From: Limnomonas spitsbergensis
Taxonomy: Eukaryota > Chlorophyta > Chlorophyceae > Chlamydomonadales
NCBI GenBank assembly: GCA_037349105.1
Contig: JAYJMM010000079.1
Span: forward strand, 248,001-312,000
Direction: 5' to 3'
Length of the DNA stretch: 64,000 nucleotides
In this document: positions 1 to 10,961 of the stretch, piece after piece
Layout: every line of letters begins with the position of its first letter
Numbering within the stretch: position 1 is the first letter of the stretch
The notes under the pieces: generated by a model
The model's database searches: none
Seen by the model: the letters and a program-made list of their open reading frames with translations, nothing else
What the model was told of the DNA's origin: nothing
Translations under genes and position numbers: made by a program

Positions 1-1380
1 CTACTCCTCCCCCCTATTCCTCCCCCCTATTCCTCCCCCCTACTCCTCCCCCCTATTCCTCCCCCCTACTCCTCCCCCTTATTCCCCCCCCCCTACTCCC
101 CCCCCCTACTCCTCCCCCTTATTCCTCCCCCCTATTCCTCCCCCTATTCCTCCCCCCTATTCCTCCCCCCTACTCCTCCCCCCTACTCCTCCCCCCTACT
201 CCTCCCCCCTACTCCTCCCCCCTACTCCTCCCCCCTACTCCTCCCCCCTATTCCTCCCCCCTATTCCTCCCCCCTACTCCTCCCCCCTATTCCTCCCCCT
301 TATTCCTCCCCCCTACTCCTCCCCCCTATTCCTCCCCCCTATTCCTCCCCCCTATTCCTCCCCCCTATTCCTCCCCTCTACTCCTCCCCCCTTCCTCCCC
401 CTTATTCCTCCCCCCTATTCCTCCCCCCTTCCTCCCCTTCCCCCCCCCTTCCTCCCCTTCCTCCCCCCTTCCTCCCCCCTACCTCCCCTTCCCCCCCTTC
501 CTCCCCTTGCTCCCCTTCCTCCCCTTCCTCCCCTTCCCCCCCTTCCTCCCCCCTTCCTCCCCTTCCTCCCCTTCCTCCCCTTCCTCCCCTTCCTCCCCCC
601 TTCCTCCCCTTCCCCCCCTATTCCTCCTCCCTTCCTCCTCCCTTCCTCCCCCCTTCCTCCCCCCTTCCTCCCCCCTTCCTCCCCTTCCTCCCCTTCCCCC
701 CCTTCCTCCCCTTGCTCCCCTCCCCCCCCTTCCCCCCCTTCCTCCCCTTCCTCCCCTTCCTCCCCTTCCCCCCCTTCCTCCCCCCTTCCTCCCCTTCCTC
801 CCCTTCCCCCCCTTCCTCCCCTTGCTCCCCTTCCCCCCCTATTCCTCCCCCCTATTCCTCCCTCCTTCCTCCTCCCTTCCTCCCCCCTTCCTCCCCCCTT
901 CCTCCCCCCTTCCTCCCCCCTTCCTCCCCTTCCTCCCCTTCCTCCCCTTGCTCCCCTTCCCCCCCTTCCTCCCCTTCCTCCCCTTCCTCCCCTTCCCCCC
1001 CTTCCTCCCCTTCCTCCCCTTCCCCCCCTTCCTCCCCTTCCCCACCTTCCTTTACTTCCTCTTCTTCCTCCCCTTCCTTTACTTCCTCTTCTTCCTCCCC
1101 TTCCTCCCCTTTCTCCCCTCCCTCTTCTTCCTCCTCTTTCTCTTCTTCCTTCCCTTCCTCCACCCACATGTCTTCCTCCACCTTTCCTCCCTTCCTCCCC
1201 TACCCCCCCCCCCCCCCCGTCTCCCTCCCTCCTTCCCTCCTGCCCTCCTCTCCTCCTGCCCCCGTCCCCACAGCTCCCTCCCTGCCCCCCTCCCTGCCCA
1301 CCCACCCGTCCCACCCATCCCCCAACCTTAACTCTCCCCACCTTCTCCCCTTACCCCTTTTATTTCCCATTCCTTTCTTG
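1..1380. repeat. Pyrimidine-strand microsatellite
   Basis: More than a kilobase of almost pure C/T on the plus strand, built from units such as CTACTCCTCCCCC, CTATTCCTCCCCC and CCTTCCTCCC, grading into mixed CT/CCC text after about 1130. Open frames on both strands (poly Pro/Leu/Ser or Gly/Arg/Glu) are composition artefacts. It appears to lie in an intron of the gene whose exons are proposed at 1890, 7570 and 9300. Confidence 0.9.
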
Positions 1381-1385
1381 GCTTT

Positions 1386-1532
1386 TAGTTGGGTCACACG
1401 AGGCTGCCTACCCCCCCCCTCAAACCACACACACAAAATGTAACTGGGTTGCATTGCCACATCCTGCTCCCCTCCCACTCACCCTCCCATCCTAATCCCC
1501 CCCCCTGCACCTGGTTCACATGAGGCGTCCTA
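1386..1532 (+). repeat. Two degenerate acceptor-edge copies of the exon at 1890
   Basis: The exon proposed at 1890 begins TTGGGTCACATGAGGCTGCC just after an AG acceptor. A close copy, again right after TTTTAG, is at 1386-1411 (CACACGAGG instead of CACATGAGG). A weaker copy, CTGGTTCACATGAGGCG, is at 1511-1528. Both lie upstream, in the intron. Similarity was judged by eye. Confidence 0.65.
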
Positions 1533-1539
1533 TCCCTCT

Positions 1540-1800
1540 CCACATACACTGTGGTTGGGATGCATTGCCAGTGTACCACACCCTACTGCCCTCCACACAC
1601 ACACATGGTGGTTGGGATGCATTGCCAGTGTACCACACCCTACTGCCCTCCACACACACACATGGTGGTTGGGATGCATTGCCAGTGTACCACACCCAAC
1701 TGCCCTCCACACACACACATGGTGGTTGGGATGCATTGCCAGTGTACCACACCCAACTGCCCTCCACACACACACATGGTGGTTGGGATGCATTGCCACA
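1540..1800. repeat. 57-bp tandem repeat, about 4.5 copies
   Basis: A 57-bp unit starting GGTTGGGATGCATTGCC repeats at 1553, 1610, 1667, 1724 and 1781 with few differences, and includes an (AC)n run. Because 57 is a multiple of three, several frames stay open on both strands; these are not taken as genes. A degenerate start of the unit is also seen near 1446. Confidence 0.9.
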
Positions 1801-1889
1801 CCCTGCTCCCCCTCCACTCACCATCCCCTCCCGCCCTGCCCCCCTCCCCCCTCACTCCCCCCTCCCTAATCCCCCCCCCCTCCACGCAG

Positions 1890-4800
1890 TTGGGTCACAT
1901 GAGGCTGCCAGACCTCATCCTGGCCTATCGCAGAAGAATGGTCATGGACAAATTCATTTCGCAGTACCCTACTGAATCGGTGCGTTACGTTTTGGGCATT
2001 GGTTGTGGTTTTGGCTTATGGACAAGTCTCTTCATTTTTGCCCTCCTTTAAAGCCAGTCTGTTGAAACCTCCAAGGTCACTTGCATGAGGTGGTACAATT
2101 TGAACGCAACCACCCTAGGGAAGAAAGAAAGAAAACTACGCCCTGCTTGGGCGTTGAGGTTTAAGGAAACTACGCCCTGCTCGGGCGTTGAGGTTTAAGG
2201 AAACTACGCCCTGCTTGGGCGTTTAGGTTTAAGGAAACTACGCCCTGCTTGGACGTTTAGGTTTAAGGAAACTACGCCCTGCTCGGGCGTTGAGGTTTAA
2301 GGAAACTACGCCCTGCTCGGGCGTTTAGGTTTAAGGAAACTACGCCCTGCCTGGGCGTTGAGGTTTAAGGAAACTACGCCCTGCCTGGGCGTTGAGGTTT
2401 AAGGAAACTACGCCCTGCTTGGGCGTTGAGGTTTAAGGAAACTACGCCCTGCTTGGGCGTTGAGGTTTAAGGAAACTACGCCCTGCCTGGGCGTTGAGGT
2501 TTAAGGAAACTACGCCCTGCTTGGGCGTTTAGGTTTAAGGAAACTACACCCTGCTTGGGCGTTGAGGTTTAAGGAAACTACGCCCTGCTTGGGCGTTGAG
2601 GTTTAAGGAAACTACGCCCTGCTTGGGCATTGAGGTATAAGGAAACTACGCCCTGCCTGGGCGTTGAGGTTTAAGGAAACTACGCCCTGCTTGGGCGTTT
2701 AGGTTTAAGGAAACTACGCCCTGCTTGGGCGTTGAGGTTAAAGGAAACTACGCCCTGCTTGGGCGTTGAGGTTTAAGGAAACTAAGCCCTGCTTGGGCGT
2801 TGAGGTTTAAGGAAACTACGCCCTGCTTGGGCGTTGAGGTTTAAGGAAACTAAGCCCTGCTTGGGCGTTGAGGTTTAAGGAAACTACGCCCTGCTTGGGC
2901 GTTGAGGTTTAAGGAAACTACGCCCTGCTTGGGCGTTGAGGTTTAAGGAAACTACGCCCTGCTTGGGCGTTGAGGTTTAAGGAAACTACGCCCTGCTTGG
3001 GCGTTTAGGTTTAAGGAAACTACGCCCTGCTTGGGCATTGAGGTTTAAGGAAACTAAGCCCTGCTTGGGCGTTGAGGTTTAAGGAAACTACGCCCTGCTT
3101 GGGCGTTGAGGTTTAAGGAAACTACGCCCTGCCTGGGCGTTGAGGTTTAAGGAAACTACGCCCTGCCTGGGCGTTGAGGTTTAAGGAAACTACGCCCTGC
3201 TTGGGCGTTTAGGTTTAAGGATACTACGCCCTGCTTGGGCGTTGAGGTTTAAGGAAACTACGCCCTGCCTGGGCGTTGAGGTTTAAGGAAACTACGCCCT
3301 GCTTGGGCATTGAGGTTTAAGGAAACTACGCCCTGCTTGGGCGTTTAGGTTTAAGGAAACTACGCCCTGCTTGGGCGTTGAGGTTTAAGGAAACTACGCC
3401 CTGCTTGGGCGTTGAGGTTTAAGGAAACTACGCCCTGCCTGGGCGTTGAGGTTTAAGGAAACTACGCCCTGCCTGGGCGTTGAGGTTTAAGGAAACTAAG
3501 CCCTGCTTGGGCGTTGAGGTTTAAGTAAACTACGCCCTGCTTGGGCGTTGAGGTTTAAGGATACTACGCCCTGCTTGGGCGTTTAGGTTTAAGGAAACTA
3601 CACCCTGCTTGGGCGTTGAGGTTTAAGGAAACTACGCCCTGCCTGGGCGTTGAGGTGTAAGGAAACTACGCCCTGCTTGGGCGTTGAGGTTTAAGGAAAC
3701 TACGCCCTGCTTGGGCGTTGAGGTTTAAGGATACTACGCCCTGCCTGGGCGTTGAGGTTTAAGGAAACTACGCCCTGCTTGGGCGTTGAGGTTTAAGGAA
3801 ACTACGCCCTGCTTGGGCGTTGAGGTTTAAGGAAACTACGCCCTGCTTGGGCGTTGAGGTTTAAGGAAACTACGCCCTGCTTGGGCGTTGAGGTTTAAGG
3901 AAACTACGCCCTGCCTGGGCGTTGAGGTTTAAGGAAACTACGCCCTGCCTGGGCGTTGAGCTTTAAGGAAACTACGCCCTGCTTGGGCGTTTAGGTTTAA
4001 GGATACTAAGCCCAGCTTGGGCGTTGAGGTTTAAGGAAACTACGCCCTGCCTGGGCGTTGAGGTTTAAGGAAACTACGCCCTGCCTGGGCGTTGAGGTTT
4101 AAGGATACTACGCCCTGCCTGGGCGTTGAGGTTTAAGGAAACTACGCCCTGCTTGGGCGTTGAGGTTTAAGGAAACTACGCCCTGCTTGGGCGTTGAGGT
4201 TTAAGGAAACTGCGCCCTGCTTGGGCGTTGAGGTTTAAGGAAACTACGCCCTGCTTGGGCGTTGAGGTTTAAGGAAACTACGCCCTGCTTGGGTGTTGAG
4301 GTTTAAGGAAACTACGCCCTGCCTGGGCGTTGAGGTTTAAGGAAACTACGCCCTGCCTGGGTGTTGAGGTTTAAGGAAACTACGCCCTGCCTGGGCGTTG
4401 AGGTTTAAGGATACTACGCCCTGCCTGGGCGTTTAGGTTTAAGGAAACTACGCCCTGCTCGGGCGTTGAGGTTTAAGGAAACTACGCCCTGCTTGGGCGT
4501 TGAGGTTTAAGGAAACTACGCCCTGCCTGGGCGTTGAGGTTTAAGGAAACTACGCCCTGCTTGGGCGTTGAGGTTTAAGGAAACTACGCCCTGCCTGGGC
4601 GTTGAGGTTTAAGGAAACTACGCCCTGCCTGGGCGTTGAGGTTTAAGGAAACTACGCCCTGCCTGGGCGTTGAGGTTTAAGGAAACTACGCCCTGCTTGG
4701 GCGTTGAGGTTTAAGGAAACTACGCCCTGCTTGGGCGTTGAGGTTTAAGGAAACTACGCCCTGCTTGGGTGTTGAGGTTTAAGGAAACTACGCCCTGCCT

Positions 4801-7800
4801 GGGCGTTGAGGTTTAAGGAAACTACGCCCTGCCTGGGCGTTGAGGTTTAAGGAAACTACGCCCTGCCTGGGCGTTGAGGTTTAAGGAAACTACGCCCTGC
4901 CTGGGCGTTTAGGTTTAAGGAAACTACGCCCTGCTCGGGCGTTGAGGTTTAAGGAAACTACGCCCTGCTTGGGCGTTGAGGTTTAAGGAAACTACGCCCT
5001 GCCTGGGCGTTGAGGTTTAAGGAAACTACGCCCTGCTTGGGCGTTGAGGTTTAAGGAAACTTCGCCCTGCTTGGGCGTTGAGGTTTAAGGAAACTACGCC
5101 CTGCCTGGGCGTTGAGGTTTAAGGAAACTACGCCCTGCTTGGGCGTTGAGGTTTAAGGAAACTACGCCCTGCTTGGGCGTTGAGGTTTAAGGAAACTACG
5201 CCCTGCTTGGGCGTTGAGGTTTAAGGAAACTACGCCCTGCTTGGGCGTTGAGGTTTAAGGAAACTACGCCCTGCTTGGGTGTTGAGGTTTAAGGAAACTA
5301 CGCCCTGCCTGGGCGTTGAGGTTTAAGGAAACTACGCCCTGCCTGGGCGTTGAGGTTTAAGGAAACTACGCCCTGCTTGGGCGTTGAGGTTTAAGGATAC
5401 TACGCCCTGCTTGGGCGTTGAGGTTTAAGGAAACTACGCCCTGCCTGGGCGTTTAGGTTTAAGGAAACTACGCCCTGCCTGGGCGTTGAGGTTTAAGGAA
5501 ACTACGCCCTGCCTGGGCGTTGAGGTTTAAGGAAACTACGCCCTGCTTGGGCGTTGAGGTTTAAGGAAACTACGCCCTGCTCGGGCGTTGAGGTTTAAGG
5601 AAACTACGCCCTGCTTGGGCGTTTAGGTTTAAGGAAACTACGCCCTGCTTGGGCGTTGAGGTTTAAGGAAACTACGCCCTGCCTGGGCGTTGAGGTTTAA
5701 GGAAACTACGCCCTGCTTGGGCGTTGAGGTTTAAGGAAACTACGCCCTGCTTGGGCGTTTAGGTTTAAGGAAACTACGCCCTGCCTGGGCGTTGAGGTTT
5801 AAGGAAACTACGCCCTGCTTGGGCGTTGAGGTTTAAGGATACTACGCCCTGCTTGGGCGTTGAGGTTTAAGGAAACTACGCCCTGCTTGGGCGTTGAGGT
5901 TTAAGGAAACTACGCCCTGCCTGGGCGTTGAGGTTTAAGGAAACTACGCCCTGCATGGGCGTTGAGGTTTAAGGAAACTACGCCCTGCTTGGGCGTTGAG
6001 GTTTAAGGAAACTACGCCCTGCTTGGGCGTTGAGGTTTAAGGAAACTGCGCCCTGCTTGGGCGTTGAGGTTTAAGGAAACTACGCCCTGCTTGGGCGTTG
6101 AGGTTTAAGGAAACTACGCCCTGCTTGGGCGTTGAGGTTTAAGGAAACTACGCCCTGCTTGGGCGTTGAGTTTTAAGGAAACTACGCCTTGCTTGGGCGT
6201 TGAGGTTTAAGGAAACTACGCCCTGCCTGGGCGTTGAGGTTTAAGGAAACTACGCCCTGCCTGGGCGTTGAGGTTTAAGGAAACTAAGCCCTGCTTGGGC
6301 GTTGAGGTTTAAGGAAACTACGCCCTGCCTGGGCGTTGAGGTTTAAGGAAACTACGCCCTGCTTGGGCGTTGAGGTTTAAGGAAACTATGCCCTGCTTGG
6401 GCGTTGAGGTTTAAGGAAACTGCGCCCTGCTTGGGCGTTGAGGTTTAAGGAAACAGCGCAGCTTGGGGTCGTAGCCGCATTCACGCTGTGAACCCCAAGC
6501 CTGTTCCATAAGAGCCAGGCAGAGCGAAATGAGGAAAGTGTATGTTGATCATGGCCGATGGTCGTCGATGGACTTTGCGAAGGTGGTAACGGCGCGGTCG
6601 CGACCTCGGGCCCGTGTCTTGCTGTTTCCTTAACCCTCACACCAAAAGCTTGTACAGTTTCTGAGGTGGAATATTAAGACCCGCCCTCACACCAGAAACC
6701 TGCTCTTCCACGTAGTGGAGAGCGGGTTTTTGGTGTTCCGCCCCTGCGGTGTGCAGTTTTCTTCCTTTCTTTTGATGGACAACTGGGGCCTCTGGCCAGA
6801 GGCCAGAGTGTAGCTGAAATGGAGCTGAGTCACGAAAAAGAAAAACTGGTCATGGACGTGGAATCGGTGCGTTAATAACTTCCCTGCGTTAATAACTCCC
6901 CTGGTCATCCTTTATATAAATTTGCTCATCAGAATTTTTGATCATCCTGGATTTTATAAAAAAATACAAGCCTGCCACTGGGCCAACGAAGCATACCCAT
7001 AAGAGAATGGGTGCCTCCACAAAATCAATAACCCTATCCTACCTAAAAGGTTTAGGGTTGAAGGTACCTCACGCCTCCTGCTTCGGCGGAGCATGTAGTC
7101 TTTCTTTCTATCCCCCCCTAACTGCCTTTTAATGTTCTGACACCCCTCCTTCGTACTCTCCCACCGAACCCTCCCCGAAGCCTTTATAATGCAAAGAACC
7201 CTTACACCTGAATTAACCTCAAACCCTACCACTGTGGTCCGCCTTTTATCTAAGCCAACATGGCTAAGATAGACGCCCGCCCACCTGTCAGCTTTGAGGC
7301 AGATGCCATTCCCAGAATATGACCGTCTTTTTTACATGAAAGAAGGGGATTTATGCGTTGTGATGCACCCTGGCCCCAGTCCACCGCTGCCAAGAAGGCC
7401 CCTTGCCCACATATCAACTCCCGAGACGTACACGTTAGTTTCCGCACCTAGGAAAACGATCAAATGTTAACCAAAATGAATTGATAATGGAAGTTGACTG
7501 CGCTTAATTCCTGTTTAAAGTCAATTATTCTAACATCTGATGACTGTTTGCGTTCCTCCCTGCCTGCAGTCCGATGCGATTAAGACGGCCTCCCGCCCAC
7601 ATGTCAACTTTAAAGAAGGTTCTGTGTCCGGAGAGGGCACACGGCATCCCCTGTCTGATATGAGTGCGGTTGGCGGCAAAACGTACCGCTGGCAGTACCT
7701 GGCAGAGTAAGTTGTGGGACCAGTGGGGGAATGGCGGTACAGGGGAAGGTACAGGGCGGGACAGGAGCAAAACGTACCGCTGGCAGTACCTGGCAGAGTA

Positions 7801-10632
7801 AGTTGTGGGACCGGTGGGGGAATGGCGGTACAGGGGAAGGTACAGGGCGGGACAGGAGCAAAACGTACCGCTGGCAGTACCTGGCAGAGTAAGTTGTGGG
7901 ACCGGTGGGGGAATGGCGGTACAGGGGAAGGTACAGGGCGGGACAGGAGCAAAACGTACCGCTGGCAGTACCTGGCAGAGTAAGTTGTGGGACCGGTGGG
8001 GGAATGGCGGAACAGGGGAAGGTACAGGGCGGGACAGGAGCAAGACGTACTGCTGGCAGCAGTACCTGGCAGAGTGCGTGGTGGGATCGGTCGGGAAGTG
8101 GCGGTACAGGGGGAGGTACAGGGCGGGACACAAGTAGGGTGTACCGCTGGCAGTACCTGACGCAGTGAGTGGTGGGACCAGTGGTGGTGTGGCAGTACAG
8201 GTGAAGGTACAGGGCGGTAAAGGAGCAAGACGTACCGGGCAGAGGTGGGGGGGGAGGGATCCGGCTTGCTTTGAGAAGACTGAAATTGCTCTTTGTGTAA
8301 AGAGGATGCTTCATGTATGTATGAAGCTAGCAAAATTGTGAAATGTGATATGTCCATGCCTTGGGTTATTGAGATTTTGAAGGGGGTTGCTTACTGCCTG
8401 CTATTTCTCAGCAGTACGCACTGCCCCCTGCTCGTCAACACACGATTTGTGTTCACCAGGAGTGAAAAGTGCTTCCTATCCTGTCCTGTCCTGTCCTGCC
8501 TAGTTTCCTATACCCTTACCTACTGTAGGCCGGTCAAGGTTAGATACGTGCCAGCCCAATGCATGTGGTGGGGCCTGGGACAGCAAGCCCTGCTGCTTGG
8601 ACCACCTTCTGCAGGCCGGCCAAGGTTAGATACTTGCCAGCCCAATCCATCCGACACATCTGGAGTAAGCATTTACCCCCCTACCCTTTCCTGATCACAT
8701 TAGGCCCACCTCTTTCCTGTATCCCCCCTCTCACTCCATTCCCCCGTCCCGCCTTACCGTACCTGAGCCTAGCCCAGTGTGTCTTTTATTCTTGACTCCG
8801 CACTACGATTGTCAGCCACACTCCAGCCTCTGGCCGAAGGCCCCATTTGCGGTCAGCCATGCTGCTTTGTCCACCAAACATTGGCCGGTCTTCCAGGCTT
8901 GGTCTCAATCGGGCCTTTGGCGGCCGTAGGACGGCCTAACAACGGTGGATTCGTAGCCGAAAGAAGAAACACTGGCCCACTGGCACAGCCTTGCTCCTTA
9001 AATGCCAGTGTTCCTTCACGTCTGCGCCAGACCACCTGTGGTGTACGCCGGGCAGCCACTAATCGATCGATGGAGACCAAACCTGGACCGGCAAGCGGCC
9101 AGTGGCCCAAGCAGCAGGGCTTTTCTGCACCCCACAGTCACTGCCCAAACGATGTAGCTGAACTGTAGCTGAACTGCGCTGAAATAATTAGTGCCACACA
9201 ATTCCCCACTTAAACCCTGAACCCTAAACCCTAAACTCTAACCCTAAACCCTTAACCCTAAACTCTAACCCTTAACTCTAAACCCTAAACCCTACACAGA
9301 TTCCTGCCAGGGGGCGCCGTCGAACCTGCGCCCGTCCCATCCCCGCCCTTATCGACGGGAAAGGCCTTTGTGATAGAACAGCAGGGGAGCCACATGGTGG
9401 AGCAGGGCAGCCAAATAGTGGAGCGGAGCCACCAGTCGCTGAACGGTGCGAGCATGATGGTCGAGCGGACCTCGCAGTCTCATACCGGCGTGATGTCGCG
9501 CGCCAGCTTGGGAGCAGCTTCGCGGCGCGTGCGTCTTGACGACCCTGGCTTCCCCAACTGGCGGCGGGACGGCGCGCCCCCGACGCCGGAAACGGGCCAC
9601 TTTCGCCGGAACTCGTTGGACGCAAGCAGCGTCTGCAGCGGCGAGGAGCGGCGCAAGGGCCTTCAGGATGGCGAGCGCCCAGCGGCGGCAACGGCGGTTG
9701 AGCTGAGTGGAGGCAGCGGGTTGTTGGCTTCTAAGCGCAGCACTTCCGGGTCATGGCGCTGGGCGCGAAGCATTCTCAAGACCTTTACGACGACCGGAGA
9801 TTCAGAGCAGTCGGAACAGTCACAGCCGCCGGGCGGCGGCGGCGGCCACGCCGTAGACTCGCCAGTGAACTCCCTAGCTCTGAACGCGGGGTTCTTCAGC
9901 AACTACCCAGACAGATCTGAGTACCACACGGCGTGCACTGACCTCATCCTGCCCGACGTCGCCGCACTTTCGCCCGGCAGTGCCAGGCAGGCGCCGCCGC
10001 CAGGCAACCCCCAGACACTGCTGGGTTCGGCGCCTGGCCAGAGCAGGTTCAGCAGTCGCTTCCATGAGGTGAGCTCGCGCTTGGGCCCGGCAGGCTTCCA
10101 GGTACCTAGTGGAAGCCATCTGGAGAGTTTCGAATCTGAAGACGGAGGCGGCAGTGGCAGCAGTGGCGGCGGCGGCGGCGGCAGCCCTGCGCAGTGCGGC
10201 GCGGCTTCCTCGTTGCTCACCTCGATGCTTGAGCCTCTGGCGAAGCTGCACGGCCCGGCAACCCTCTTCCCCTTGCTAGGCAGCAGTGGGAGTCCTGCTC
10301 AACAGCAGCAGCAGCAGCGGCAGCGCAGGGGCAGTAACATGTTGCCCAGCAACCACATGTTGGTCAACGCCGGGCGCTCCCCAGGCGGGCGGCCGCACTC
10401 CATGGTCCGCGCCGGCAGCCTGAGCCCGTCCAACACGGACTGTGCATTTCGGAGGCCCGTCCCGCCCGCCGGCGAGCCCCTGTCACCAATCGGCTCGCCC
10501 GACGCTCTGCGCTTTGGTGTCACGTTGGGTGCGTACCGCAGGGGGTCTCTGGACCAGCCCCGCACTGCTCTGCCTCACCTCTCCCTCGACATGTATCGCA
10601 GGGCATCCCTGCCGATGCCCGCTGAGAAGTAG
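1890..10632 (+). CDS. 3' part of an unrecognised multi-exon gene (exons 1890-1979, 7570-7706, 9300-10632)
   Basis: No family recognised. Three exons are proposed. Exon 1890-1979 starts after CCACGCAG and ends before GTGCGT; it encodes about 30 residues, LGHMRLPDLILAYRRRMVMD onward. Exon 7570-7706 starts after CTGCAG and ends CTGGCAGA before GTAAGT; it ends KTYRWQYLAE. Exon 9300-10632 starts after CTACACAG and runs to TAG. Phases agree across both joins (0, then 2 plus 1). The last exon gives about 440 residues rich in Ser, Gly, Pro and Gln, with poly-Gly, poly-Gln and repeated basophilic-kinase-like sites (RRNS, YRRGSLD, MYRRASLP), so probably a disordered regulatory tail. The start lies left of the window or in an unseen exon. 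All three exons are bordered by degenerate edge copies. TGTAA at 10927 could be an algal poly(A) signal. Exon 9300-10632 is the most secure part. Confidence 0.55.
2128..6458. repeat. 34-bp satellite, about 127 head-to-tail copies
   Basis: The unit is AAGGAAACTACGCCCTGCTT followed by GGGCGTTGAGGTTT. Each copy holds the inverted repeat ACGCCC-5 nt-GGGCGT, so one strand could form well over 100 small hairpins. Variation sits at a few positions: the loop (TGCTT, TGCCT, TGCTC), TTGAGG versus TTTAGG, GGAAAC versus GGATAC, and rare CG to CA/TG or ACG to AAG stem changes. There are no variable spacers, so it is not a CRISPR array. It lies in the proposed first intron of the gene above. Confidence 0.95.
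6456..7260. other. Unique intron sequence with a donor-edge copy and a MITE fragment
   Basis: No convincing exon seen. At 6846-6880, GGTCATGGAC and GAATCGGTGCGTTA occur close together, both matching the end of the exon at 1890-1979 and its donor (GAATCG|GTGCGTTA); this looks like a decayed donor-edge copy about 4.9 kb downstream. A MITE end lies at 6780-6849. Confidence 0.5.
6780..6849 (-). repeat. hAT-like MITE, terminal fragment
   Basis: Contains GCCTCTGGCCAGAGGCCAGA, GTGTAGCTGA and the terminal block GAGTCACGAAAAAGAAAAACTGG. The same block ends the dispersed elements at 44550, 48127 and elsewhere. Confidence 0.6.
7264..7440 (+). repeat. Two degenerate acceptor-side copies of the exon at 7570
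   Basis: The real exon reads CAGTCCGATGCGATTAAGAC then GGCCTCCCGCCCACATGTCAACT. Copies are at 7380-7415 (CAGTCCACCGCTGCCAAGAA, GCCCACATATCAACT) and 7264-7300 (AAGATAGACGCCCGCCCACC, TGTCAGCTTT). Both lie upstream, on the intron side. Confidence 0.55.
7707..8245 (+). repeat. 91-bp tandem donor-edge array, about 6 copies
   Basis: Period 91 (GGCAGAGTAAGT at 7701, 7792, 7883 and 7974, then diverging). Each unit carries the last ~30 bases of the exon at 7570 (CAAAACGTACCGCTGGCAGT, ACCTGGCAGA), the donor GTAAGTTG and about 55 bases of intron. Copies decay rightwards: the 8060 copy has GAGTGCGTGG and the 8160 copy GCAGTGAGTGG. The last unit ends near 8245. Confidence 0.85.
8526..8655 (+). repeat. 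Imperfect direct repeat, 86 bp apart
   Basis: The block AGGCCGGTCAAGGTTAGATA, CGTGCCAGCCCAAT at 8527 recurs at 8613 as AGGCCGGCCAAGGTTAGATA, CTTGCCAGCCCAAT. The second follows CTTCTGCAG, a good acceptor context. No exon could be supported. Confidence 0.6.
8774..8975 (+). mobile_element. hAT-like MITE, near full length
   Basis: About 200 bp. It begins CAGTGTGTCTTTTATTCTTG and ends GTAGCCGAAAGAAGAAACACTG, giving terminal inverted repeats of the form CAGTGTTT. The interior has GGCCGAAGGCC and GGGCCTTTGGCGGCCG, shared with the copies at 42058 and 44044. It has no coding capacity. CAGTG-type ends suggest the hAT superfamily; no clean 8-bp target duplication was found. Confidence 0.65.
9070..9190 (-). 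repeat. MITE-related fragment
   Basis: Holds GAGACCAAACCTGGACCGGC, then GATGTAGCTGAACTGTAGCTGA and GCGCTGAAATAATTAGTGCC. The same end is seen at 43780-43826 and, diverged, at 26895-26925. Confidence 0.55.
9214..9293. repeat. Interstitial telomere-like (CCCTAAA)n tract at an intron 3' end
   Basis: About ten degenerate CCCTAAA/CTCTAAC units run directly into CCCTACACAG, the acceptor of the exon at 9300. On the other strand the unit is TTTAGGG, the plant/green-algal telomere type. Confidence 0.85.
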
Positions 10633-10760
10633 CGACGGTGGAAGACTCGAACTGTGCACGTGCATGCTTGGTGGAAAGGCTTCGAACCTAAGGCTCAGTA
10701 GGGATCCTGATAGACTCTGCAGCATGTCCGCTTCAGATGGCCTAGACAAGGTCTAGAGCC

Positions 10761-10839
10761 GTGACAGTCTTGCGTCGAGCGTGCTCAGTGTAGGTCAGTA
10801 GGTCACAGCATCACGGATGACATTCTCAAGGAAGACCTT
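10761..10839 (-). pseudogene. Histone H4 gene fragment
   Basis: About 79 bp match the H4 copy at 12964-13245 on the same strand, covering the codons from [10 protein letters not shown] to ARRKTVT. The 8-bp GTAGGTCA is tandemly duplicated, breaking the frame. The piece is flanked by a direct repeat, GCATGTCCGCTTCAGA, at about 10723 and 10843, which looks like a target duplication or a recombination footprint. It has no start, hairpin or complete reading frame. Confidence 0.75.
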
Positions 10840-10961
10840 AGCTGCATGTCCGCTTCAGAAGTCAAGTGTACAGTGGTAAGAACTTCTGGCCATTTAGTGT
10901 GGGGTAGGCTTCTAAAGCCAGCCAGTGTGTAAGTCATGGTCGCCTGTAAAGGCTTGAAACG

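Noticed and set aside
415..1443. Pro/Leu/Ser-rich and Gly/Arg/Glu-rich open frames
   Set aside because: Low-complexity C/T tract; no stop codons are possible in most phases.
2128..6458. CRISPR-like array
   Set aside because: Direct repeats with a hairpin but no spacers, in a eukaryotic intron.
7525..8357. Repetitive minus-strand open frames of 200-275 codons
   Set aside because: They are the antisense of the 91-bp donor-edge array.
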